Shown: piece after piece, positions 1-6,220 of the stretch
How the letters are laid out: each line of letters starts with the position of its first letter
Position numbering within the stretch: the stretch's first letter is position 1
Source of the DNA: JAADHY01 sp964428935
Lineage (GTDB): Bacteria; Planctomycetota; Planctomycetia; Planctomycetales; Planctomycetaceae
Direction: 5' to 3'
NCBI GenBank assembly: GCA_964428935.1
Contig: CAYSAG010000216.1
Location: 1-8,702 of the forward strand
Length of the DNA stretch: 8,702 nt
Made by a program: the position numbers and the translations under genes
The notes under the pieces: generated by a model
The model's database searches: none
Seen by the model: only the letters and a program-made list of their open reading frames with translations
What the model was told of the DNA's origin: nothing

Positions 1-106
1 CAGCAGCCAAGCGGACGGTCGCGTTTCAGTCCAACCAACCGGGTTGACTACGCGACGGGTTTCGAGCGTTTGAGTTTCGAGGACGGACGCGCCCCCGTTC
101 CGCGAG

Positions 107-141
107 AAAAAAGCTCGAACGACGGGCGGGGGCGGCTCGAG
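107..141 (-). terminator. Weak candidate terminator of the hydrolase gene
   Basis: About 20 nt beyond the hydrolase stop, the minus strand has a 5-bp stem (CTCGA/TCGAG, plus positions 137-141 and 114-118) with a GC-rich 18-nt loop, followed by a run of six T (plus-strand A at 107-112). The T run is the only one of that length nearby. The stem is too short to be convincing by itself. Confidence 0.3.
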
Positions 142-159
142 GCCGACAGCGAAACACCG

Positions 160-1587
160 TCACAGTCGAGCCGTGGAGCAGCACCGACAGGTGGAGGAGG
201 CGTCGAGGACCGGACGAGCCGTGTGGCCCGACGTGGTCGGAACGCGAGACGCTGGAAGCGTCACGGCCGACGGCGCGCGGCGGCCTGCCCTGCGTCGCCT
301 CGTCCCGTCGGAACGGCGCGGCGTCGAGCCGTGCGTTTTTGGCGTGCTGCTCTTGCCCGTCCCGTCCGCTCCAGACGCGTCGGCACGTCCCGGTCCGCCG
401 CTCTCCGCACTCGAGCGTTGCTCGTACAAGTCACTGAAGTAAACGTAGGGGGCCACCAGTTGAGCCAACGCGGGGTAGCGCAAGTAGTTCACCCACTGGT
501 GACCGAACCCAATCCACGCGGTGACGTCGCACTCGGAAATCTTTGTTGCCAGCCAGCCCAGCTGGTAAAGGTCGCTTCGGGTGAAACCCGAGCGCGCCAG
601 CGCCCGCCGCGAGAACGGAACCGCCAACGGGTAGAAGAACAGAGCAATGTCCATTCGGTTCCGCAGGTTGAGCAGGCCTTCGACGGCGCACAAAGCTCGG
701 CCGTACCGTCGGCCCGGGTTCAGCCAGTCGTGGTCCATGGCCGAGGCGGCGAACACCACACGAATTCGGCGCTGCTGGTTCGGTTGAGTCAGGCAGTAGC
801 CCTGAACCGAGCCCCCGGCTAGCAGGTGCAGAGCCGAAGCAATGACGCGCGTTCCATGACTGTGCCCCAGCAGGCTGAGCGGGTGGTCGGGCGAAATCAG
901 TGAAATCAGTCGGGCCAGGTAGAAGCCGTTGAACTCGCCACGCCGGCCGAGCAGGTCGACGTCGATTTGAGGAATGCCGGTGACCGGCGCTTCGCTGGGC
1001 CACGTGTAAAAGACCACGTGCAGCGGCAGCTCCGGCGCTCCCAGACGGAGCCACTGGTACGTGTAGTACGTCTGCCAGGCGACGTACTCAAAGGGCACGA
1101 AGCTGCCGTGAGCGACAATGCAAACGGGAACGCCCGGAACCAGCGACTGAAGAAAGTCCTGCTGCGTGGCTCGCTGAATGCGACCGTCCGGCCCGACGTG
1201 CAAGTAGTCGAAGTGGCAGTACGACGCGCACGGCGGAAAGCCCTGGGGACAATGTCGGCCGCTCACAATCCAGTAGTTCGGCCGGCAGACCGTGCCGAGC
1301 GCGGAGAAACGGGGAGCGGGTTTGGGACGAGCGTCCGGCCCCGGTGGCGTGAGCGTCGGGCTGATTGTCGTTGTCCAGGCGTGGTCCGCCGTGCCTGTCT
1401 GCTCCGTCCCCTCCGGCCGCTCTGACGCCACCTCCAGCCCAAGCAACACCACCGGGTTGGCCTGACCCACTCGCGACGGCGTGTTCGGTCCGGGCTCAGC
1501 CAGCGCACCGGCCACCAGCACCGCAAGCACCCACGCGGCAACGGCTGCAGTCGTTGCGGCTTGTTTGGTGAGCTGTTCCTTGGACAC
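160..1587 (-). CDS. Membrane-anchored alpha/beta-hydrolase-like protein, function unknown
   Basis: The product is about 475 aa. I chose GTG at 1587 because AAGGG (1593-1597, minus strand) lies 5 nt upstream; an in-frame GTG at 1608 would add 7 residues but has no ribosome binding site. Residues 10-30 form one hydrophobic alanine/valine-rich segment, so a signal peptide or N-terminal anchor is likely. A proline-rich linker follows, then a cysteine-rich patch (Cys101, 113, 120, 124). The core (about 150-390) looks like a serine hydrolase: HGSF (160-163) resembles an oxyanion strand, and GHSHG (241-245) is a nucleophile elbow with Ser243. Candidate acid and histidine residues are in MDHDW (284-288) and at His363. 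The last 80 or so residues are a basic, Ser/Gly/Arg-rich low-complexity tail. From memory it resembles hypothetical planctomycete proteins. Substrate is unknown; esterase or lipase activity is only inference. Confidence 0.8.
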   Translation of the reverse strand: MSKEQLTKQAATTAAVAAWVLAVLVAGALAEPGPNTPSRVGQANPVVLLGLEVASERPEGTEQTGTADHAWTTTISPTLTPPGPDARPKPAPRFSALGTVCRPNYWIVSGRHCPQGFPPCASYCHFDYLHVGPDGRIQRATQQDFLQSLVPGVPVCIVAHGSFVPFEYVAWQTYYTYQWLRLGAPELPLHVVFYTWPSEAPVTGIPQIDVDLLGRRGEFNGFYLARLISLISPDHPLSLLGHSHGTRVIASALHLLAGGSVQGYCLTQPNQQRRIRVVFAASAMDHDWLNPGRRYGRALCAVEGLLNLRNRMDIALFFYPLAVPFSRRALARSGFTRSDLYQLGWLATKISECDVTAWIGFGHQWVNYLRYPALAQLVAPYVYFSDLYEQRSSAESGGPGRADASGADGTGKSSTPKTHGSTPRRSDGTRRRRAGRRAPSAVTLPASRVPTTSGHTARPVLDASSTCRCCSTARL

Positions 1588-1589
1588 GG

Positions 1590-1597
1590 CCACCCTT
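1590..1597 (-). promoter_or_regulatory. Ribosome binding site deciding the hydrolase start
   Basis: On the minus strand AAGGGTGG ends 2 nt before GTG 1587, with the AAGGG core 5 nt away. No comparable purine run precedes the longer GTG start at 1608. This favours the shorter protein, but the evidence is modest because such motifs arise easily in GC-rich DNA. Confidence 0.4.
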
Positions 1598-2325
1598 GCC
1601 GGCAACACGGTTGCTTTCGGCCACGCTGTCCGGGACGCAACCTCGGTTTGTCGCGAACGGGCCCCGCGACGAACGGCCCTTTGCGCCGCCGGGCCGACCT
1701 TGCGGCGAGCACACCGAAAAGTTCGCCCACTTGGCGCGGCAAGACCGTGGCTCGACGGCCGCTCGTCGGCTCGACCTGCTCGAATCGCGCCGACTCGGTC
1801 GGCCGCTGGTCGGCCAGAAACGTCGGCCAGCCTGACCGAGTTGGCCCCGGGGTGCAGTCACACGCGGACCGGCGCGGACGGACTTCGTCCGGCACTCGCT
1901 GAGCGTTCTGCTGGCGTGTGGCGACGTGGCAGAACTCCGGCCCGAACCGGGTCGGCTAGCAAAAACGTTCGGGCCGTTCTGCCGTGCTTTAGCATCGGAC
2001 CAGCGCGAAACCGCTCGACCTCTTTTCCCGACGATTTCACGTACTGCCGACACTGCGCGACACGCCGGTCCTTTCTAAGCTAGCTCACGGTTGGGTTGCG
2101 CAGCCGACAGGTCGGACGACGTTGGAAACCGAGCACGGGCTGGTTTGTCGAACAGACGCGTCGTGGTGAAAGTAGCAAGCGGGTGGGAAAGCCGAGCGGC
2201 TCCGCCTTCGTGGCATGAACCGAAAGCGACGCCCGTGCCGTTTGACGGGCCTTGCGCGAACCCGTCGAAACGGCCGGCGCTGTCGAGTCGGACGAAGCTT
2301 CGAGACGTTTCGGAAAGTGCGAGCC

Positions 2326-2352
2326 TTTCGTTGCCGCGGTCGGTTCGACTCA
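2326..2352. repeat. Degenerate dispersed repeat, copy A (downstream of nadA)
   Basis: The core TTTCGTTGCCGCGG, followed by TTCGACTCA after a short insertion, closely matches a stretch at 3670-3692 on the other side of nadA. TGTCGAGTC also occurs upstream of both cores (2281 and 3661), at different distances. The copies differ by about two substitutions and a 4-nt indel. It may be a fragment of an intergenic repeat family or chance. Confidence 0.3.
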
Positions 2353-2427
2353 CGCTCCTCGGCACGAACGGCCGCCGCGAGGAAGGAACAAGAACGAAAG
2401 GCGTCGGACCGCGAAACGCTGGGCAGG

Positions 2428-3420
2428 TCAGTTCAACAAACTGCGCGCCACCACCTCTCTGGCCTTGTCGAAGTAGGGCTGCCAGTGGATTTCCGGTTCG
2501 CCCTTCTTCAAACAGTCTCGAACCGCCTTCAGCGTGTTGCGAGCCATGTAGGGGCAGCGGTTGCAGGCACAGGTTTCGCCCGTCGAGCTCATGATTCCCG
2601 GCACCGGAATGTACGTGTGCTGCGGAGCGCTTTTTCGCAACGGGTTAATCATGTTCGCTTCCGTGGCGACCAGAATCGTCCTGGGCTCCTGCAGCGACAT
2701 GACGTACTTTCGCATTTTCTCGGTGCCGCCAATGAAGTCGGCGTGCTCCAGAATGTTCTTCGGGCATTCGGGGTGAGCAATGACAAGGCTGTCGGGGTGC
2801 TCCCGCTTCGCCCGCAGCAAGTCCTGCAAGCTGAACATTTCGTGGACCACGCACGTGCCCGGCCACAGAAACATGTCGCGGCCGGTCACGTCCATGAGGT
2901 AGCGGCCCAGGTGCTGGTCGGGCACGAACAGAATTTCGCGGTCCTTCGGAATGCGGCCGACAATTTCGACCGCGTTGCCGCTGGTGACAATCCAGTCGCT
3001 CAGTGCCTTGACGGCGGCCGACGTGTTGATGTAGGCCACGGTGACAATGTCGTGGCCTTCACTGCGAAGCTTCTGCTGGTGCTGAGCCAACTGGTCGGCC
3101 GGGCAGCTCTCGGCCAGCGAACAGCCGGCTTCCAGGTCGGGCAGCAGGACCCGTTTGTCTGGGTTGAGCATTTTGGCCGTCTCGGCCATGAAGTGCACAC
3201 CGGCGAACAGAATGGTAGACCTGTCGACTTTCGCCGCGTCGCGAGCCAGCTTCAAGCTGTCGCCCGTGAAGTCCGCGACGTCCTGAATCTCGCTGTCGAC
3301 GTAGTAGTGAGCGAGAATGACGGCGTCCTTCTCCCGCTTCAGCTCCTCGATTTCGTCCATCAAGTCCAACGGGTCTTCGTACGTCTCTTCTTGCGGAGAA
3401 AACGGTGAGTGGACGCTCAT
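2428..3420 (-). CDS. nadA: Quinolinate synthase NadA
   Basis: NadA condenses iminoaspartate (from NadB) with dihydroxyacetone phosphate to quinolinate in cytosolic de novo NAD synthesis, using a [4Fe-4S] cluster. The 330-aa product shows the family hallmarks: AHYY (37-40), GVHFMAETAKML (74-85), DLEAGCSLAESCPAD (95-109), WPGTCVVHE (186-194), AHPEC (215-219), ATEANMI (252-258) and a C-terminal CACNRCPYM block (284-292). The likely cluster ligands are Cys100, Cys219 and Cys289; the 119-residue gap between the first two resembles, from memory, the Bacillus-type enzyme. ATG 3420 is supported by GGAGAG six nt upstream. No nadB or nadC is in the window, so it appears to be a stand-alone gene, divergent from the dehydratase. 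The call is secure. Confidence 0.97.
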   Translation of the reverse strand: MSVHSPFSPQEETYEDPLDLMDEIEELKREKDAVILAHYYVDSEIQDVADFTGDSLKLARDAAKVDRSTILFAGVHFMAETAKMLNPDKRVLLPDLEAGCSLAESCPADQLAQHQQKLRSEGHDIVTVAYINTSAAVKALSDWIVTSGNAVEIVGRIPKDREILFVPDQHLGRYLMDVTGRDMFLWPGTCVVHEMFSLQDLLRAKREHPDSLVIAHPECPKNILEHADFIGGTEKMRKYVMSLQEPRTILVATEANMINPLRKSAPQHTYIPVPGIMSSTGETCACNRCPYMARNTLKAVRDCLKKGEPEIHWQPYFDKAREVVARSLLN

Positions 3421-3426
3421 GGCTGT

Positions 3427-3432
3427 CTCTCC
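3427..3432 (-). promoter_or_regulatory. Ribosome binding site of nadA
   Basis: GGAGAG on the minus strand ends 6 nt before ATG 3420, a standard spacing that fixes the nadA start. Confidence 0.6.
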
Positions 3433-3557
3433 AACTCGCTAACGCGACCAGGTACAAGAACCCAAGGGCCGACAAACCGACCGGCGCCCAGCCAGCCCCA
3501 CTCAGCCCCCTGCCCGCCCGCCGACGGCCACGACGGCCGAGCGCCCAGGGCCGACCG

Positions 3558-3578
3558 GCCGGGCTTTTCGGGCCCGGC
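3558..3578. other. Short perfect hairpin in the divergent region
   Basis: GCCGGGC (3558-3564) pairs with GCCCGGC (3572-3578) across a 7-nt loop (TTTTCGG). There is no T tract after it on either strand, so a factor-independent terminator is not supported. It lies in the nadA leader, about 140 bases upstream of its start codon. Confidence 0.35.
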
Positions 3579-3669
3579 TTTCGTCCGTCGGCAACTCGTC
3601 ACCGGCAGCCCGTGTGCTTGAAGAGCTCCGTCCCTGAAGCCACGCACCTCCCACGTCCGTTGTCGAGTC

Positions 3670-3692
3670 TTTCGTCGCCGCGGTTCGGCTCA
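3670..3692. repeat. Degenerate dispersed repeat, copy B (upstream of nadA)
   Basis: TTTCGTCGCCGCGG is followed directly by TTCGGCTCA, matching the copy at 2326-2352. TGTCGAGTC (3661-3669) abuts this copy, whereas in copy A it lies about 36 nt away. Confidence 0.3.
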
Positions 3693-3800
3693 GCGTCCCC
3701 CTTTGCCCACGACGACGGCCCGCCTCGACTGCCGGAGCAGGCCGCCGAGGCCGTCAGCCACAGAAAAGCTCCGTCCGGCCAGACCAGCCGGACGCGGTCC

Positions 3801-3860
3801 GCTCCCTGACGCCCCGAACCGCTCCCTCGCGCCTCCAGCCGCTCCGACCCGCTCCCCGTC
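3801..3860. repeat. Degenerate 10-bp tandem array
   Basis: Six consecutive 10-base units each begin with GC and end with C. CCGCTCC recurs exactly at 3799, 3819, 3839 and 3849, so spacings are 20, 20 and 10 bp. Units 2 and 4 are degenerate copies (GCCCC and GCCTC in place of GCTCC). The period is close to one DNA helical turn, so the conserved cores would lie on one face of the helix. It could be an array of protein-binding sites or a decayed minisatellite. Confidence 0.5.
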
Positions 3861-3961
3861 GGGCCCCGCGCAAAGCCAATTTTTGCGACACTCTTTTGCT
3901 CAGCCCCAGTTCATTGTACGACGTTAGGTTGAGTCAATCGGCATTTTCTCGCTCGTGGTGA

Positions 3962-3987
3962 AATTTGCCAACCGTTTGGCTCAAATT
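3962..3987. promoter_or_regulatory. Operator-like dyad upstream of the dehydratase gene
   Basis: AATTTG (3962-3967) pairs with CAAATT (3982-3987), and inside it GCCAA (3967-3971) pairs with TTGGC (3976-3980), giving an imperfect dyad with a 2-nt bulge. It sits in the AT-rich stretch 52 nt before ATG 4040. GCCAACCG repeats directly at 3967 and 3992. Position and symmetry suit a repressor or activator site for a sugar-acid gene, but no regulator gene is present to name one. Confidence 0.4.
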
Positions 3988-4023
3988 GCCGGCCAACCGC
4001 CAGCCCGTCTAACCAGCTTTTCC

Positions 4024-4033
4024 GAGGAAAGGG
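4024..4033 (+). promoter_or_regulatory. Ribosome binding site of the dehydratase gene
   Basis: GAGGAAAGGG ends 6 nt before ATG 4040. It is the strongest Shine-Dalgarno sequence of the four complete genes and fixes this start. Confidence 0.65.
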
Positions 4034-4039
4034 CCTGCA

Positions 4040-6016
4040 ATGACAAGACTGGACGCACGTAAGCTGCTGACCGCGTACGGCCAAACTGTCTGGGACGTCG
4101 CGACACGGGGCGAGGGTCCGCCGGGCCGACTGCCGTTGACCGAGCGGTCTCTTCGCCAGCTTCCCAGCGGCGACCTGTTCGGCCTGACGCAAAACGTGGC
4201 CATGGGCTGGCCAGCCGAAGAACTGGACGGCGAGCACGTGCTCATTCTGAGCACGCAAGGGGGCCTGCGTCGGCCAGACGGCGGGCCGGTTGCGTTGGGC
4301 TACCACACGGGGCATTGGGAGGTGGAGTTGCTGGTGCGGGCGGCGGCCGAGCAACTGCGCCGGCTGGGCCGAATCCCCTTTGCCGCATTCGTCAGTGACC
4401 CGTGCGACGGCCGCACTCAGGGAACGCCCGGAATGATGGACAGTCTGGCTTACAGGAACGACGCCGCTTTGGTGCTGCGGCGTTTGATTCGTTCGTTGCC
4501 GACGCGTCGGGCCCTTGTGGGAGTGGCCACGTGTGACAAGGGACTGCCGGCCATGCTCATGGCCCTGGTCGCTCAACGCGACCTGCCGGCGGTTTTGATT
4601 CCGGGCGGCGTGACGCTGCCGTCCACGAGGGCTTACGGAGAAAACACGGCGACCATTCAAGCCCTCGGCGCCCGGTTCGCTCACGGAGAAGTCACACTGG
4701 ACTACGCGGCCGAGGCTGGCTGCCGTGTCTGCGGCAGTTCCGGCGGCGGTTGTCAGTTTCTGGGCACGGCCGCCACGTCGCAGGTGGTGGCCGAAGCTTT
4801 GGGACTGTCGCTGCCCCACTCGGCTCTCGCCCCTTCCGGCCAGCCGGTTTGGCTGGACCTGGCCCGACGCTCGGCCGAAGCCGTCGTCCTGCAAAGTCAG
4901 CTGGGCCTGACCGTCGGAGACGTGGTGACCGACGAGGCCCTGCACAACGCCTTGGTCGTGCACGCGGCCTTCGGCGGGTCGACCAACCTGCTGCTCCACC
5001 TGCCCGCCGTGGCCTTCTCGGCCGGACTGCGACGGCCAACCGTGGAGGACTGGAGCCGGGTCAACCGCCAGGTGCCACGACTGGTCGACGTGCTGCCGAA
5101 CGGGCCGACCAACCACCCGACGGTGCGCGTGTTTCTGGCCGGTGGCGTGCCAGAAGTCATGCTACACTTGCGGGAGCTTGGCCTGTTGAAGCTGGACGCG
5201 TTGACCGCCGTCGGCCTGCCGCTGGGGGAGGTGCTGCAGTGGTGGGAGCGTTCGGAGCGACGAGCCGCACTGCGGCGTCTGCTGCAAGAGCGAGACGGCG
5301 TCCGTCCGGAAGACGTCATTCTGAGTCCCGACGCAGCCAAGGCCAACGGTCTGACCAGCACGGTCACGTTCTGCACCGGAAACGTGGCGCCGGAGGGAGC
5401 CGTGGTGAAGAGCACGGCCATTGACCCCTCGGTCGTGGACGACGACGGCGTGTACCGTCTGACCGGCCCCGCTCGCGTCTTCACGCGCGAACGCGAGGCC
5501 ATTGCGGCCATTAAAGACGGACGCATTCGTCCCGGCGACGTGCTCGTGCTGATTTGCCGCGGACCGTTGGGGGCGGGCATGGAAGAGACGTTTCAAATCA
5601 CCTCGGCCCTTCGCTACGTCGATTTTGGCAAGCACGTGGCCGTGGTCACCGACGCCCGCTTCTCAGGCGTGTCCACCGGCGCCTGCATTGGTCACGTCGG
5701 CCCCGAGGCTCTGGCCGGAGGTCCCATTGGCAAGCTGCAGGACGGCGACCTCATCGAAATTGTCATTGACTGCCGGAACTTGACCGGCAGCGTCAACTTC
5801 GTCGGCACGCGGGAGCGGCGAGTCAGCCCAGAAGAGGGCGCTCGCATTCTGCAACAGCGCCCGCTTCCGCCCGGACGGACCCCTGACCCGGACCTGCCGG
5901 ACGACACCCGCCTGTGGGCCTTGCTGCAACAACTGAGCGGCGGCACCTGGGGCGGCTGCGTTTACGACGTCGCCGCCCTGGAGCGACTGGTGCATGCCGC
6001 TCGAGCCGCCGACTGA
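4040..6016 (+). CDS. yjhG: YjhG/YagF-family D-xylonate-type dehydratase (IlvD/Edd superfamily)
   Basis: The 658-aa product belongs to the IlvD/Edd dehydratases and matches the YjhG/YagF branch in length (E. coli members are about 655 aa). These cytosolic enzymes dehydrate sugar acids; the E. coli proteins convert D-xylonate to 2-keto-3-deoxy-D-xylonate. Visible hallmarks are SDPCDGRTQGTPGMMDS (119-135), ATCDKGLPAM (163-172), GCRVCGSSGGGCQFLGTAATSQ (227-248, split here as Cys228/231 and Cys238), AFGGSTN (310-316) and DARFSGVSTG (538-547). Cys122, Cys165 and Cys238 are the likely Fe-S ligands, and Ser542 corresponds to the catalytic serine of IlvD. No aldolase, semialdehyde dehydrogenase or transporter for the pathway is adjacent, so the exact substrate is not shown by context. 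Family placement is firm, substrate inferred. Confidence 0.93.
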   Translation: MTRLDARKLLTAYGQTVWDVATRGEGPPGRLPLTERSLRQLPSGDLFGLTQNVAMGWPAEELDGEHVLILSTQGGLRRPDGGPVALGYHTGHWEVELLVRAAAEQLRRLGRIPFAAFVSDPCDGRTQGTPGMMDSLAYRNDAALVLRRLIRSLPTRRALVGVATCDKGLPAMLMALVAQRDLPAVLIPGGVTLPSTRAYGENTATIQALGARFAHGEVTLDYAAEAGCRVCGSSGGGCQFLGTAATSQVVAEALGLSLPHSALAPSGQPVWLDLARRSAEAVVLQSQLGLTVGDVVTDEALHNALVVHAAFGGSTNLLLHLPAVAFSAGLRRPTVEDWSRVNRQVPRLVDVLPNGPTNHPTVRVFLAGGVPEVMLHLRELGLLKLDALTAVGLPLGEVLQWWERSERRAALRRLLQERDGVRPEDVILSPDAAKANGLTSTVTFCTGNVAPEGAVVKSTAIDPSVVDDDGVYRLTGPARVFTREREAIAAIKDGRIRPGDVLVLICRGPLGAGMEETFQITSALRYVDFGKHVAVVTDARFSGVSTGACIGHVGPEALAGGPIGKLQDGDLIEIVIDCRNLTGSVNFVGTRERRVSPEEGARILQQRPLPPGRTPDPDLPDDTRLWALLQQLSGGTWGGCVYDVAALERLVHAARAAD

Positions 6017-6030
6017 CGTCGCGCCCGGTC

Positions 6031-6060
6031 CGAGCGGCGACGACAAACGACGGCCGCTCG
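6031..6060. other. Hairpin between the convergent dehydratase and antiporter genes
   Basis: CGAGCGGC (6031-6038) pairs perfectly with GCCGCTCG (6053-6060) around a 14-nt loop, 15 nt after the dehydratase stop codon. A T tract is missing, so intrinsic termination is uncertain. Its place between convergent genes makes a role in 3'-end formation plausible. The rest of the 204-base gap shows no gene. Confidence 0.35.
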
Positions 6061-6220
6061 CAGCAAACCGCTCACGCGTCGCTCCCGTCGTCGGCAGCCG
6101 TTTCCGCGGCAGACCACCCGCACGTCCGCGGCTCCAACCACCGCCGGTCCGCTCCGCGCCACCGACGGGGCTCACGCAGTCGCGTCGTCACGTCGCCCAG
6201 CGGCTCGTTCTGCCAAACCC

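Larger units (their letters stand above)
1588..2427. other. Long gap without a recognisable gene
   Basis: This 840-base stretch lies between the start of the hydrolase gene and the end of nadA. Open frames exist on both strands, but they overlap each other, have Arg/Ser/Pro-rich composition and show no recognisable motif, as expected by chance in GC-rich DNA. GTCGGCC recurs at 1798, 1809 and 1822. The hydrolase promoter should lie at the left end, but I could not identify a clear -35/-10 pair. A lineage-specific small gene cannot be excluded. Confidence 0.5.
3421..4039. promoter_or_regulatory. Divergent intergenic control region between nadA and the dehydratase
   Basis: This 619-base region separates two genes transcribed away from each other, so both promoters should lie here. 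I see no gene in it. The nadA-proximal two thirds are GC-rich and include a hairpin at 3558-3578 and a 10-bp periodic array at 3801-3860. Base composition becomes clearly AT-richer from about 3875 to 3990, which is where the dehydratase promoter would be expected. No strong sigma-70 box pair was found by eye. Confidence 0.6.

Noticed and set aside
70..822. Plus-strand open frame of about 250 codons
   Set aside because: It lies antisense to the hydrolase gene, has Arg-rich composition and no motif. The minus-strand frame carries the conserved hydrolase elements.
1481..2083. Plus-strand frame partly in the 840-base gap
   Set aside because: It overlaps the 5' end of the hydrolase gene in antisense, shows no family resemblance and competes with several equally long frames.
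2215..3408. Plus-strand open frame of nearly 400 codons opposite nadA
   Set aside because: It is a shadow of nadA; the opposite strand matches every NadA signature, and this frame has no recognisable domain.
3911..5116. Minus-strand frame of about 400 codons opposite the dehydratase
   Set aside because: It is Gln/Arg/His-rich without motifs and lies antisense to a well-conserved enzyme, typical of GC-rich shadow frames.
6114..6136. CCGCGG occurring twice as a possible terminator stem
   Set aside because: CCGCGG is self-palindromic and common in such DNA; there is no T tract and the spacing is not stem-like.
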